DNA of 64,000 nt from a marine actinobacterium PHSC20C1 (lineage in GTDB: Bacteria > Actinomycetota > Actinomycetes > Actinomycetales > Microbacteriaceae), in NCBI GenBank assembly GCA_000153145.1, contig CH672415.1, positions 1,302,750-1,366,749 on the forward strand, in the 5' to 3' direction. Below are positions 46,681 to 55,667 of the stretch, piece by piece; position 1 is the stretch's first letter, and each line of letters starts with the position of its first letter. The translations under genes and the position numbers were made by a program. Under the pieces are notes generated by a model. That model did not search any database, was not told the origin of the DNA, and was given only the letters and a program-made list of their open reading frames with translations.

Positions 46681-46717
46681 TTACACATTTGTACACCAAA
46701 GGTGCATAATTGTGACA
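46681..46717. promoter_or_regulatory. Candidate SorC operators between IIA and IIB genes
   Basis: TTACACATTTGTACACC (46681-46697) and TGCATAATTGTGACA (46703-46717) resemble each other and the motif TTGCACATTTGTGAGCA in front of the srlA-like gene. Both divergent promoters must lie here, so a regulator bound at these sites could act on the whole galactitol-type PTS. Confidence 0.55.
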
Positions 46718-46753
46718 AAGCCACTGCCCCGCGAATACATTGGAGTATCGATA

Positions 46754-47035
46754 ATGGCCACACAACGCATCCTCGTAATCTGCGGCACTGGAGTCGCAAC
46801 CTCGACCGTGGTCGTAACGAAAATTCGAGCCTTCTGCGAATCCAAAGGACTCGACGCGAAAATCTCGCAGGGCAAAGTAACTGACACTCTGCGCGGCAAC
46901 CTCGACGCAGACTTCATCGTCGCCACTACCCAAGTGCCCGACTCCGTTGGTATCCCCGTCATCGCCGGCCTCCCCTTCCTCACCGGAATGGGACTCGACA
47001 AGGTGTATGCCGAAATCGAGAAGCAGTTCGAATAA
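46754..47035 (+). CDS. PTS EIIB, galactitol type
   Basis: The 93-residue protein has the phosphocysteine loop VICGTGVATSTVV with Cys10 near the N-terminus and the rest of the small IIB fold (DFIVATTQVPDSVGIPVIAGLPFLTG). It passes phosphate from EIIA to the substrate moved by EIIC. GGAG lies nine bases before ATG 46754; the long frame upstream is a shadow of the IIA gene. Confidence 0.92.
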   Translation: MATQRILVICGTGVATSTVVVTKIRAFCESKGLDAKISQGKVTDTLRGNLDADFIVATTQVPDSVGIPVIAGLPFLTGMGLDKVYAEIEKQFE

Positions 47036-47111
47036 CGAACTCACTCGCACCACGAATCAATCGAACCTCACCAGCACCACTCAACTCACATAGAGAATTG
47101 GACGTTCAGCG

Positions 47112-48548
47112 TTGAACATAATTGAAGATATTTTGACAAATATCACTGGCTACCTCACGGCTCTCGGAGCCGCCGTCACCCTGCCGATCCTCATCACCAT
47201 CTTCGGCATGATCCTTGGTCAAAAGTTCAGCCAGGCACTGCGTGCTGGTGTACTCATCGGCATCGGGTTTATTGGAATCAACCTCGTGATTGGCCTCATG
47301 GCCTCCACAGTTGGTCCAGCAGCCCAAGCTCTTGCCGTGAACCTCGGCGTGAACCTCACAGTGCTCGATGTCGGCTGGCCCGCGAGTGCGGCCATCGCCT
47401 TCGGGTCAACAATCGGGGCGGTGATTATTCCGGTCGGCATCCTCGTGAACATGTTGCTGCTGTGGTCGGGCTTGACTCGCACGTTCAACATCGACCTCTG
47501 GAATTTCTGGCACTTCGCCCTCGTTGGGGCTCTCGTTGGCGCAGTAACCGACAACTTCTGGATCGGCATCGCCGCAGCAGCAGTGCACATGGTGATCGTT
47601 TTGGCTCTTGCAGACCTCTCAGCGCCGTGGATTCAAAAGTACTTCAACTTCCCTGACATCTCGTTCCCCCACGGCACCAGCGCCCCGTACATCGCGTTCG
47701 CGGTTCCCCTGCAGTGGCTCTTCGACCGCATCCCTGGTTTCCGCAACCTCAAGGCCGACCCCCAGACCATCGAGAAGCGCTTTGGTGTATTCGGTGAGTC
47801 GATGATTCTTGGTCTTGTCCTGGGAATCATCATTGGGTTGGCCGGCTTCGGCTTCGACGACCCACGTGCAGACTCGATCGCGATCCTTGTACTCGCCATC
47901 AGTCTTGCTGCGGTTCTTCTGCTCCTGCCACGCATGGTGTCGATCCTTATGGAAGGCCTTATTCCGGTCTCTGACTCCGCTCGTGAGTTTGTTCAGAAGC
48001 GCTTCCCTGGCCGTAAGTTCTACATCGGTCTCGACACAGCAATCGCCGTAGGCCAGCCCGCTGTGCTCGCGACGTCGCTCGTGCTTGTTCCCGTCACAGT
48101 GCTCATCGCTATCGCGCTTGCTCCGGCTGGAAACCAAGTGCTCCCGCTCGTTGACCTCGCAACCCTGCCGTTCATTGTCGCCATGATGGTTCCGATTTTC
48201 CGTGGAAACATCGTGCGCTCTGTGATTGGTGGCGCCATTGTGATTGGGATCGGCCTGTTCATCGCTACGGCAACGGCACCACAGTTCACCGCCATTGCCG
48301 AAGCTTCGGGATTCAGCGACACACAGGGCTCGCAGCTCATCTCGTCGCTCGTCGACGGCGCTAACCCGCTAACCGGCCTGTTCTTCGGGGTTGCCAACCT
48401 CGGCGGCTGGACTATCGGCGTACTGGGCGTCCTTGCCCTCGGATTCGCCTACTGGGTGAGCCGCCTCGAGAAGAAGCGCGACATTGTGCGCGCTCAAATC
48501 GAAGCGGATGCCGCAGCAGCATCCGAAGAAGAAGCAGCCAAGGCCTAA
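47112..48548 (+). CDS. PTS EIIC, galactitol type
   Basis: The 478-residue protein has ten or more membrane helices and the GatC pattern (ITIFGMILGQKFSQALRAGVLIGIGFIGINLVIGLM, FPHGTSAPYIAFAVPLQWLFDRI, RKFYIGLDTAIAVGQPAVLATSLVLVPV). The Ala/Glu-rich tail is cytoplasmic. The start is TTG 47112 (no ATG fits). GatC-type IIC proteins carry galactitol, D-arabitol and related polyols; the actual substrate is not known. A strong terminator follows the gene. Confidence 0.92.
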   Translation: MNIIEDILTNITGYLTALGAAVTLPILITIFGMILGQKFSQALRAGVLIGIGFIGINLVIGLMASTVGPAAQALAVNLGVNLTVLDVGWPASAAIAFGSTIGAVIIPVGILVNMLLLWSGLTRTFNIDLWNFWHFALVGALVGAVTDNFWIGIAAAAVHMVIVLALADLSAPWIQKYFNFPDISFPHGTSAPYIAFAVPLQWLFDRIPGFRNLKADPQTIEKRFGVFGESMILGLVLGIIIGLAGFGFDDPRADSIAILVLAISLAAVLLLLPRMVSILMEGLIPVSDSAREFVQKRFPGRKFYIGLDTAIAVGQPAVLATSLVLVPVTVLIAIALAPAGNQVLPLVDLATLPFIVAMMVPIFRGNIVRSVIGGAIVIGIGLFIATATAPQFTAIAEASGFSDTQGSQLISSLVDGANPLTGLFFGVANLGGWTIGVLGVLALGFAYWVSRLEKKRDIVRAQIEADAAAASEEEAAKA

Positions 48549-48568
48549 TCGCCTCTGGTCTCGCAACC

Positions 48569-48604
48569 AAAAGCCCCACTCCGCCAGAACGGAGTGGGGC
48601 TTTT
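48569..48604 (+). terminator. Intrinsic terminator after IIC gene
   Basis: AAAAGCCCCACTCCG and CGGAGTGGGGCTTTT pair perfectly around CCAGAA; TTTT closes the right arm. It may act on both strands. Confidence 0.9.
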
Positions 48605-48640
48605 GTGCGTGAAAAAGAGTGTGGCTTTTGTGAGTAAAAA

Positions 48641-48669
48641 AAGGGCCGCACCGAAGTGGTGCGGCCCTT
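48641..48669 (-). terminator. Intrinsic terminator of the HPr gene / catabolic operon
   Basis: On the minus strand AAGGGCCGCACC and GGTGCGGCCCTT pair around a five-base loop and are followed by TTTTT. It ends the long operon 14 bases after the HPr stop. Confidence 0.92.
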
Positions 48670-48682
48670 GAGTCTCAATCGA

Positions 48683-48940
48683 TTATTCGACGGTGGCGAG
48701 CAGTTCCACGAGTTCGTCGAGCACGCTATCTGCACTCTCTTCGTCTGAAGCGAGCGTGACTGTCTCGCCCTGAGCAACGCCAAGAGAAATAACCGCGAGG
48801 ATGCTCGCTGCGTTGACAGCCTTGTCACCCTTCGCAACCGTGATCTTGAAACCACTCTTGCTAACCGCTTGCGTGAACAGCGCGGCCGGGCGGGCGTGAA
48901 GGCCCGAGGGAGAAACGATTGTTACTGTGCGTTCAGACAT
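48683..48940 (-). CDS. ptsH: PTS phosphocarrier HPr
   Basis: The 85-residue protein has the phosphorylated His15 in PSGLHARPAALF and a Ser46 in NAASILAVISLG. It moves phosphate from enzyme I to the EIIA proteins. It is the last gene of the minus-strand operon, 81 bases after the E2 gene with a small hairpin between. No enzyme I gene is in the window. Confidence 0.95.
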   Translation of the reverse strand: MSERTVTIVSPSGLHARPAALFTQAVSKSGFKITVAKGDKAVNAASILAVISLGVAQGETVTLASDEESADSVLDELVELLATVE

Positions 48941-48997
48941 GTTTTACCTGTTTCGAAACGTGGTGGATAGCGCCCAAACGGAGCGCATGTGGTGGTG

Positions 48998-49015
48998 AAC
49001 CCGCGACTGCGGGTT
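48998..49015 (-). other. Small hairpin between E2 and HPr genes
   Basis: AACCCGC and GCGGGTT pair around GACT (48998-49015). It lies seven bases after the E2 stop without a U run, so it is more likely an RNA-stabilising or processing hairpin than a full terminator. Confidence 0.45.
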
Positions 49016-49021
49016 GCGGCA

Positions 49022-50299
49022 CTAGAGCAAGCGCTCCGGGGTCGCGACGAGGTTCGTGATGGTCGCAAGCATGCGCGCGGCATCCGCACCGTCAGCTACA
49101 CGGTGATCGACGGTGAGGCCGATCGTGCAGCTCAACCGCACACCAAAGGTTCCGTCATCAAACACACGCATGCGTGGTTTGACGGCTCCCGACGACAAAG
49201 CTGTCGACTGTGGTGGGGTCAACAGTGCGTTGAACGATTCCACACCGAACCCGCCCAAATTCGAGAATACGCTGGTTCCGCCTCCGAGTCGTGCCGGTGG
49301 CAGAGTGCCGTTGCGAGTTTCGTCTACGACAGTAGCAATTTCGGCGACAAGGTCTGCGAGAGTTCCCTCGTGCGAGTTCGTCAGCACCGGAGCAATAAGC
49401 CCCGATGGTGCGTCAATCGCGAGCGCAATTCCGATGTGCTCGTTGGCGGCGACTCCCTCATCAGTCCAGGTGCCATTGAGCGCAGCGTTCTCCGCCAGAG
49501 CGATCGCTTGAGCCCGCACTAGAAGTGCGGTCCAGCTTGCGCCGCCGAGCGTGGTTTTGCGCACGGCGGCCAGAGCTGACAGGTCAAGGTCAACGTAGGC
49601 GGTGAATTGGGGAACAAGAGCGGATGCGGACATCACCTTTGCGACTTGCTTGCGGGTACGTAGTCGGCGAGCTTCAACCGGATCCACAACCTTCGCTGGC
49701 GTCGGCGCTTGGGCAGCAGCTGGCGCTGCGACTGGTGCACTCGGTGCGGCTGGTGCACTCGGTGCACTCGCAGCGACGGGCGCCGCGGTGGGCGCGGTAG
49801 CGGCCGGAGCAGGAGCAGTTCCCGCTGCAGCAGCTTCGACATCCGATACGCGCACCGTATTGTCAGGACCGGTTGGTGTCACTGAAGACAGATCAACGTT
49901 GTGTTGTTCCGCGGCGCCGCGAGCGGCAGGAACCGAGGGAATCCAACCGGTTTCGATGGGTGCTGGAGGCGCGATGGGTGCAGCCTCAGCGGCAGTTGGC
50001 GCCGCGGCTGGTGCTTCATCGGTTGGTTCGTCGAAGAGTCCGCCGAGCAAGTCGTCGGCATCTGTCGTGATGAACGCAATCGTGTCGCCTACGGCGTAAA
50101 CGTCGTCTGGCTGGGCGATGATCCGGGCCAGAGTCCCATCAAATGGCGACTCCACCTCCATATCAACTTTGTCGGTTGCGACTTCACAAATCGGTTCGCC
50201 TGAGCGAACGGGGTCGCCGACGTTCTTGAGCCACGCGACCATGGTGCCCTCTTCCATGGTCATCGACATCTTGGGCATTGTCAGAGGCAGCTCGGCCAT
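49022..50299 (-). CDS. 2-oxo acid/acetoin dehydrogenase E2 (dihydrolipoyl acyltransferase)
   Basis: The 425-residue protein has one lipoyl domain (residues 1-80, lipoylated Lys44 in EVATDKVDMEVE), a subunit-binding domain (about 118-160, PSVPAARGAAEQHNVDLSSV), a long Ala/Pro linker and a catalytic domain whose last part carries the active His399 in VDHRVADG. It takes an acyl group from E1 and gives it to CoA. It begins one base after the E1beta gene. No E3 gene follows, so a dihydrolipoyl dehydrogenase from elsewhere must be used. Confidence 0.92.
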   Translation of the reverse strand: MAELPLTMPKMSMTMEEGTMVAWLKNVGDPVRSGEPICEVATDKVDMEVESPFDGTLARIIAQPDDVYAVGDTIAFITTDADDLLGGLFDEPTDEAPAAAPTAAEAAPIAPPAPIETGWIPSVPAARGAAEQHNVDLSSVTPTGPDNTVRVSDVEAAAAGTAPAPAATAPTAAPVAASAPSAPAAPSAPVAAPAAAQAPTPAKVVDPVEARRLRTRKQVAKVMSASALVPQFTAYVDLDLSALAAVRKTTLGGASWTALLVRAQAIALAENAALNGTWTDEGVAANEHIGIALAIDAPSGLIAPVLTNSHEGTLADLVAEIATVVDETRNGTLPPARLGGGTSVFSNLGGFGVESFNALLTPPQSTALSSGAVKPRMRVFDDGTFGVRLSCTIGLTVDHRVADGADAARMLATITNLVATPERLL

Positions 50300-50300
50300 G

Positions 50301-51341
50301 TCACCACTCCCGAACGAGATCAGTGGCGGCCTTCACAATGTCCTCAACCTGGGGAACCGATGCGCGCTCAAGCTTGGGCGCGTACGGGATAGGGATATCG
50401 AGGCCGGCGAGGCGTTTGATCGGCGCACGCAGGTAACCGAACGCATCCGATTCTGCGATGATCGCTGAGACTTCTGACATGAAGCCGAGCGTACGAACTG
50501 CTTCCTGAACTAGCAAGACCCTGCCGGTCTCTTTAACCGTACGAAGAATGGTGCCGCTGTCGAGCGGCTTGAGCGTGCGAGGGTCAACCACGGTTGCTTC
50601 AATTCCGTCAGCGGCGAGAATCTCTGCCGCTTCAAGTGCCCGGCTTACTTCGATGCCGGTCGCAATGATCGTGAGGTCTTTACCTTCACGCGGGACGGCG
50701 GCAACACCGAGAGGGGTGCGAATGTCGCCAACTCGAACGTCACCAGAGGTCTTGTAGAGCAGCTTGTGCTCGATAACCATGACCGGGTTGGGGTCGTCGA
50801 TTGCCGAAAGCAGCAGGCCCTTGGCATCATCCGCGGTCGCCGGCATAACAACCTTGAGTCCCGGGATGTGCACAAACCAGGCTTCGAGGCTCTGCGAGTG
50901 CTGCGCGGCAGCTCCCGTTCCTGAGCCACCGGGGGCGCGAATAACCATCGGTACATTCACGGCACCACCGAGCATGAAGTGAATCTTCGCTGCCTGGTTG
51001 GCGATTTGGTCCATTGCCTGAGCAGTGAAGTCAGAAAACTGGATCTCAACAATCGGACGCATGCCCGTCATCGCTGCGCCAACGCCGGCTCCCATGATGC
51101 CGAGCTCGCTGATGGTCGTGTCGCGAATGCGCTCGGGGCCAATCTCGTTAATCAGTTCACCGGTGACTCCGAAAGCTCCACCGTACGTTCCGACATCTTC
51201 ACCCATGATGAAGACGGCAGGGTCCTTAGCCATTGCGATGCGCATCGCATCGCGAATGGCTTCGGAGTAGGTCATTACTGCGGTCTCTGCCGATGCGGCA
51301 GGTGCCGCTGCGGACTGGGCCGCGGTCGTCTCAATAGTCAT
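50301..51341 (-). CDS. Thiamine-dependent dehydrogenase E1 beta subunit
   Basis: The 346-residue protein has the transketolase-type pyrimidine-binding start ([29 protein letters not shown]), the EIQFSDF segment, the [31 protein letters not shown] motif and the C-terminal domain. It resembles both PdhB and acetoin dehydrogenase AcoB. It forms the heterotetramer with E1alpha, whose gene ends five bases upstream. Confidence 0.92.
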   Translation of the reverse strand: MTIETTAAQSAAAPAASAETAVMTYSEAIRDAMRIAMAKDPAVFIMGEDVGTYGGAFGVTGELINEIGPERIRDTTISELGIMGAGVGAAMTGMRPIVEIQFSDFTAQAMDQIANQAAKIHFMLGGAVNVPMVIRAPGGSGTGAAAQHSQSLEAWFVHIPGLKVVMPATADDAKGLLLSAIDDPNPVMVIEHKLLYKTSGDVRVGDIRTPLGVAAVPREGKDLTIIATGIEVSRALEAAEILAADGIEATVVDPRTLKPLDSGTILRTVKETGRVLLVQEAVRTLGFMSEVSAIIAESDAFGYLRAPIKRLAGLDIPIPYAPKLERASVPQVEDIVKAATDLVREW

Positions 51342-51346
51342 AGTCG

Positions 51347-52330
51347 TTACCTTGCGTAGACGGCGGAAAGAAGGTCGTCAGCGGTGGCATCCGGCGCGGC
51401 GTTGGCGCGCTGGACAGCGCTGCGCAGCTCGGTGCGCACTTTGTCGCGAACGGCGTCGATGTCGGCCTGGGTCAGACCTCCCGCTGCGAGAGCCTGAGCT
51501 TCGAACAGCGGAATCGGGTCTTTGCCGCGCCACTCATCGATCTCGTCGCGCGTACGGTACAGGTTCTTGTCTGACTTCGAGTGACCGCGCCAGCGGTAGG
51601 TCTTGGCCTCAATGAAAGTGGGTCCCCCGCCATTGCGGGCACGGTCGACCGCTTCTTGCGTAGCGTCGTAGACAGCCTGAACGTCGTTACCGTCGACGGT
51701 GACGCCGGGGATGCCGTAGCCGCGCGCGCGGTCAGAGAGCTTTTCGAGGTTGAAGGCCTTCTCTGATGACATCGACATTCCATAGAGATTGTTCTCACAC
51801 AGGAACACAACGGGAAGCTGCCACATAGCCGCGAGCACTACGCCCTCGTGCCAGGCGCCTTCACCCATTGCTCCGTCGCCGTGGAAGCTGACGGCTACTT
51901 GCTTGGTGCCGCGCATCTTGGCTGAGAGAGCGGCGCCGGTTGCGATCGGAACTCCACCGGCAACAATGCCGTTCGCGCCGAGGTTTCCGGTTTCAGTATC
52001 CGCAATGTGCATCGACCCGCCGCGCCCACGGCAGTAGCCGGTTTCTTTGGCGAGGAGCTCGGCCATCATGCGCTCCATGTCTGCGCCCTTAGCAATGCAG
52101 TGGCCGTGACCGCGGTGCGTTGATGTGATGTAGTCATCTCGATTGAGTGCGAGGCACGCTCCCGTCGGTACGGCTTCTTGGCCGATAGAGAGGTGCATGG
52201 TGCCGTGCATGAGTCCGCGGCCGTAGAGGTCTTCCACTGCTTCTTCGAAGCGGCGGATCTTCCACATGGTTTCGAGACTGGATGCTGCGAGCTCAGGGTT
52301 CGCGGCGATAGGCGTATTGATGATGGTCAC
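51347..52330 (-). CDS. Thiamine-dependent dehydrogenase E1 alpha subunit
   Basis: The 327-residue protein binds thiamine diphosphate: [15 protein letters not shown] with a following ENN is the GDG-N27-NN motif. It also shows [14 protein letters not shown] and GGSMHIAD, which are typical of AcoA and related E1alpha chains, and the phosphorylation-loop-like RWRGHSKSD. It should attack a ketone next to a hydroxyl or carboxyl group. Sequence alone does not separate pyruvate from acetoin-like substrates. It starts five bases after the DRL-like gene. Confidence 0.92.
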   Translation of the reverse strand: MTIINTPIAANPELAASSLETMWKIRRFEEAVEDLYGRGLMHGTMHLSIGQEAVPTGACLALNRDDYITSTHRGHGHCIAKGADMERMMAELLAKETGYCRGRGGSMHIADTETGNLGANGIVAGGVPIATGAALSAKMRGTKQVAVSFHGDGAMGEGAWHEGVVLAAMWQLPVVFLCENNLYGMSMSSEKAFNLEKLSDRARGYGIPGVTVDGNDVQAVYDATQEAVDRARNGGGPTFIEAKTYRWRGHSKSDKNLYRTRDEIDEWRGKDPIPLFEAQALAAGGLTQADIDAVRDKVRTELRSAVQRANAAPDATADDLLSAVYAR

Positions 52331-52335
52331 CTTTC

Positions 52336-53661
52336 TTAGACAGAGAGCAGTGCAGCGAGAGCGGGAACCTGCAACTGGCCGTCGGCCAGCAGCGCATCCT
52401 GCAACTTGCGCAAAATCACGATGGTTTTAGTTTCGTCAAGCTGGACATCGTCGTACGTGATGGCCGTGCCTTGAGCGACATCACGGATGAGAGTTCCTGC
52501 CGAAGCCAAACCGATCGGCAGTTCTCGACCGGCCTTCGCTTCTGCAGCCGGGACCGCGTCACCGTAGACGTGCTCGCCGCCGATGCCGTCAATCTTTTCG
52601 CCGGCCTTGAGGTCGCGCTTCGCCATTGCCGATACATCGGCGTTCCAGGCAACAGGAGCGAGCGAAGGCTGGCGATCAATCATGACTTCACCGATCGAAA
52701 GCACTGCTTCGACGCTGGCGAGGTGATACGGGCGGTAGAAGGCGAAGTAGGGGCCTTCGCCGAGCTTGAGGTAGCTGAGCTCCTCATGAACTACGGGGTC
52801 AGTCGCCTTGGCCACAACGAAAACTCCGGGAGCGACCGGGCCGGTGGCGTAGTCAACAACACCGCTGCGGTCGAGGATGCCGCCGTCTTCGATGGGCTTG
52901 AAGATGTCCTGAAGCGTGGGAACGGTTGCAGCCGGTCCGTGCATCGAACGCTTCGTGAGCTCAAGGTCTGCCGCGTTTGCGAGGGCAGCCATTTCAATCA
53001 TTGTCTTGGTGCCGTCGACAAAGCTGCACAGCATCCGCGGGTTCATGCCCTTGATCTTTGCTTCGGCTTCGAGAGAGCTTGGGGTCGCCGTCTGGTTGAG
53101 CGGGTTGTTTTTGCCCTTGCCAGCCAGAACAACATCGAGACCGATGTCTTCTACGTATTCAACAAGCTTGAGGCACTCAACGGGTTCGTCACCGCGGCAC
53201 ACCGTGTAAATGTTGCCGGTTTGCGCAGCGATGCGTGCGAGCAGGAGCCCTACGGTTACGTCTGCTTCGACGGTCATGAGTGCGACGTCTTTGCCGCCGA
53301 GGAGTGAGGCGAGCGCAACCTTCGCTGCTATCTCGGGTACACCTGAGCACTCGATAACCATGTCGATGGGGAGTCGTGGCAGCGCGAGGGCATCGTTGAC
53401 GACGACGTGTCCGCCAGCTTCAATCGTGGCGGTGAGAGTCTCGAGGTCTCCTGACTGGTCAACGTCCGTGATTCCGGCATTGGCCAAGGCGCTTACCGCA
53501 CGGTCGATCGCGATGTCGGCTACCGCGGTGATGTCGACGCCCTTTTGGCGGGCAATTTGGGCGATGAAGCCTGACCCCATCTGTCCTGCTCCGACGAGTC
53601 CGATGCGCACTGGGCGACCGACCTCACGCTGACGGGCGAGCAGTTTGTTTGTGTAACCCAT
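52336..53661 (-). CDS. DXR-like (DRL, COG4091) oxidoreductase with SAF domain
   Basis: The 441-residue protein has an N-terminal Rossmann fold (GLVGAGQMGSG, residues 21-31), a central catalytic part (VEADVTVG 131-138, GDEPVECLKL, AGKGKNNPLN 180-189, HGPAATVPTLQ, GPYFAFYRPYHLAS) and a C-terminal SAF-like domain (about 345-425). Length and motifs agree with my memory of the Brucella DRL enzyme, which makes 2-C-methyl-D-erythritol 4-phosphate from 1-deoxyxylulose 5-phosphate with NADPH; older annotation says 'homoserine dehydrogenase-like'. Between polyol PTS and E1 genes it probably runs in the oxidative direction. It has its own operator-like dyad upstream. Confidence 0.85.
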   Translation of the reverse strand: MGYTNKLLARQREVGRPVRIGLVGAGQMGSGFIAQIARQKGVDITAVADIAIDRAVSALANAGITDVDQSGDLETLTATIEAGGHVVVNDALALPRLPIDMVIECSGVPEIAAKVALASLLGGKDVALMTVEADVTVGLLLARIAAQTGNIYTVCRGDEPVECLKLVEYVEDIGLDVVLAGKGKNNPLNQTATPSSLEAEAKIKGMNPRMLCSFVDGTKTMIEMAALANAADLELTKRSMHGPAATVPTLQDIFKPIEDGGILDRSGVVDYATGPVAPGVFVVAKATDPVVHEELSYLKLGEGPYFAFYRPYHLASVEAVLSIGEVMIDRQPSLAPVAWNADVSAMAKRDLKAGEKIDGIGGEHVYGDAVPAAEAKAGRELPIGLASAGTLIRDVAQGTAITYDDVQLDETKTIVILRKLQDALLADGQLQVPALAALLSV

Positions 53662-53685
53662 GACAACCCCTTTGTAACCACGTTA

Positions 53686-53700
53686 TTTGCACTTATGTGC
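53686..53700 (-). promoter_or_regulatory. Candidate SorC operator before the DRL-like gene
   Basis: TTTGCACTTATGTGC contains the dyad GCAC-TTAT-GTGC and resembles the motif before the srlA-like gene. It lies 25 bases before the DRL start. On the minus strand TTGATT lies upstream of it with CAAATA as a possible -10 box, so the dyad would cover the promoter. AAAGGGG stands before the ATG. Confidence 0.55.
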
Positions 53701-53789
53701 GCTTGTTAATCAAGTATGTGTATTTAGTATGCCCCGATAGGGACGACGATGCAACGCCGGATGCCGAAACACCCGAACCTGCCAGCTTC

Positions 53790-54191
53790 CTAGCCGCGTG
53801 GTGCGGCCGGCACGCTTCGCTTGTAGGTAACCCAGTACTGCTTGGTCGCGTAATCGACCGCTTCGGTCATCTTCTTCTCGCTCGTGCGCATAACGGCAGT
53901 GTCAAGATCGCCGAGCAGCTCAGGACGAGGCTTGAAGCGCGCGAGCACTGAACCACCCACCATGGCCTCTGCGGCCACGATGCGAGTTGTTGAGGCGTCG
54001 ACGACCATCAGAACGATGGCTCCGCGCAAGAATCCCTTGCCGCGACCAGAGACGAGAAAGTGGTCCTTGGCACCGAGAAAACCCAGGCCAATACGCTTAG
54101 TTGCGCGCGAGTACGTGCGCTGTTGAAAGAGACTGAATACAACGCTCAGTAGGAGCGCTCCAATCAGCAGTACGGCGAATCCGGTATCCAT
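53790..54191 (-). CDS. gutM: GutM-like protein (glucitol operon activator family)
   Basis: The 133-residue protein has one N-terminal membrane helix (about residues 4-22) and the GutM pattern QQRTYSRATKRIGLGFLGAKDHFLVSGRGKGFLRGAIVLMVVDASTTRIVAAEAM. In E. coli GutM activates the glucitol operon. It begins one base after the IIA gene stop and belongs to the glucitol-type PTS unit. Confidence 0.88.
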   Translation of the reverse strand: MDTGFAVLLIGALLLSVVFSLFQQRTYSRATKRIGLGFLGAKDHFLVSGRGKGFLRGAIVLMVVDASTTRIVAAEAMVGGSVLARFKPRPELLGDLDTAVMRTSEKKMTEAVDYATKQYWVTYKRSVPAAPRG

Positions 54192-54192
54192 G

Positions 54193-54567
54193 TCAATTGC
54201 CTTCGATGAGCTCGATGGTGACGCCTGCGTCTGGGAGCGTTAGCGATCCCTTTGCGTGGATGGCGCCAGGAAGAATCTTCTGACTGTCTTCTGGGTCGCT
54301 GTAGACCACGAAGTGGCCAAGCGTGCGGAGGTTGTGGCCAGCAAGTTCGCCGACCTCCGTAATGGTGACGACAGAGTCACCGACCCGCAGCACGTCTCCC
54401 GGTTGGGGATCGCGCTGCGGGTGGTGGTGCGATACAGCGTGAACAACACTTACCTCAGCCAACTCAGCGGGGCACGGTTCTCCAAAGAAAATCACGACTC
54501 CCCCGTCGAACATCTCAGTGGCGTCCGTTCCGATGGACGTTACTTCGCTGCGGTAATAAGTAGTCAT
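54193..54567 (-). CDS. srlB: PTS EIIA, glucitol/sorbitol type
   Basis: The 124-residue protein matches SrlB: it starts with YYRSEVTSIGTDATEMFDGGVVIFFGEPCPAEL, has His residues in VVHAVSHHHPQRDPQPGDVLRVG for phosphate transfer, and ends in LGHFVVYSDPEDSQKILPGAIHAKG and a short beta stretch. It receives phosphate from HPr and passes it to the IIB part of SrlE. It is tightly followed by gutM. Confidence 0.93.
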   Translation of the reverse strand: MTTYYRSEVTSIGTDATEMFDGGVVIFFGEPCPAELAEVSVVHAVSHHHPQRDPQPGDVLRVGDSVVTITEVGELAGHNLRTLGHFVVYSDPEDSQKILPGAIHAKGSLTLPDAGVTIELIEGN

Positions 54568-54612
54568 TGCTGTCTCGCTTTTCTCTGCTGTTACTAGTGG
54601 TGGACGTACTGG

Positions 54613-55665
54613 CTAGATCAGCGCGAAGCTTGCGCCCCACGCAATCAAGACTGCCAGCGGCGAGGTGATAAGGCGAGAGAAGAGTACCGCGGGCACTCCC
54701 ACTGCAACCGTCTCAGGCTTTGCCTCTCCCAGGGCGAGACCAACCGGCACGAAGTCACAACCGACCTGACCGTCAATCGCGAACAGGGTCGGAAGTGCGT
54801 ACTGCACCGGTAGTGCGCCAGCAGCGATCTGCGTACCCATGAGTACACCGATCACCTGAGCGATTGCGGCACCTGGGCCGAGAATGGGCGAGAGGAACGG
54901 CAGTGCCGTAATCACACCCAACAGGATCAGGCCGAACGGGTTAGACGCCAGTGGTGTAACCCCTTGCGCAATGACTTCCGAAAGCCCTGAGTAGGTAACG
55001 AAACCAATCAGAAGGCTCACGTAGGCCATAAACGGCAGAATCGTCTGCAGCACGAGCTGGATTGTCTGCCGACCAGACGACAGCAGCGTGTTGATGATGT
55101 TTCCGATTACCGCACCGAATCGCGTCGCAACATTGGAGAAGAAACCAATGAATCCGCCACCGGTCGTGGTCTGCGCCGTGAAGTGCTGAACGTCGCTGCT
55201 ACCGAAGGCACCCTTGGGTGCTTCGCTTCCGATTGCCGCGCTTGATGCCGCCGCCGCTTCCGCAGCGTGCGTTGCGAATGCTGCTTCACCGACGATCTCG
55301 ACGTTGTCTGTGCCGACAGCAGAGACGAAGACGTCGTCAGTGATGTATTTCGCGAGAGGACCGGAGGGCTCTCCAGGGAACACATCGACCGTCATCATGC
55401 GCTTCTTGGGGTAGACACCGATTCGTGCAGTTCCGCCACAGTTGATTACTACGGCGACAACGCGCTCTTCAGCGATGCTGTTGGTGAACCCGTCGACCGC
55501 TTCAGCTCCAGTGAGTTCGGCGATGCGTGCAGCAACCGGGTGGATTCCGCCACCCGTAACCGAGAGAACTACGTTCTTTACTTCGGAGGCTTCGAGCATC
55601 AAGCCCTTGCCCCATCCGCCGTTGCCTGGCTTTACAAATACTTTGTTGTAGGTGTTCTCAGTCAT
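54613..55665 (-). CDS. srlE: PTS EIIB-C, glucitol/sorbitol type
   Basis: The 350-residue protein has an N-terminal IIB domain with the active Cys76 in VVINCGGTARIG, a linker around residues 140-170 and a C-terminal membrane part (about 180-350: IIGNIINTLLSSGRQTIQLVLQTILPFMAYVSLLIGF, GLILLGVITALPFLSPILGPGAAIAQVIGVLMG, IDGQVGCDFVPVGLALGEA). It forms the glucitol-type permease with SrlA. ATG 55665 directly follows the SrlA stop at 55668. Confidence 0.93.
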   Translation of the reverse strand: MTENTYNKVFVKPGNGGWGKGLMLEASEVKNVVLSVTGGGIHPVAARIAELTGAEAVDGFTNSIAEERVVAVVINCGGTARIGVYPKKRMMTVDVFPGEPSGPLAKYITDDVFVSAVGTDNVEIVGEAAFATHAAEAAAASSAAIGSEAPKGAFGSSDVQHFTAQTTTGGGFIGFFSNVATRFGAVIGNIINTLLSSGRQTIQLVLQTILPFMAYVSLLIGFVTYSGLSEVIAQGVTPLASNPFGLILLGVITALPFLSPILGPGAAIAQVIGVLMGTQIAAGALPVQYALPTLFAIDGQVGCDFVPVGLALGEAKPETVAVGVPAVLFSRLITSPLAVLIAWGASFALI

Positions 55666-55667
55666 GA

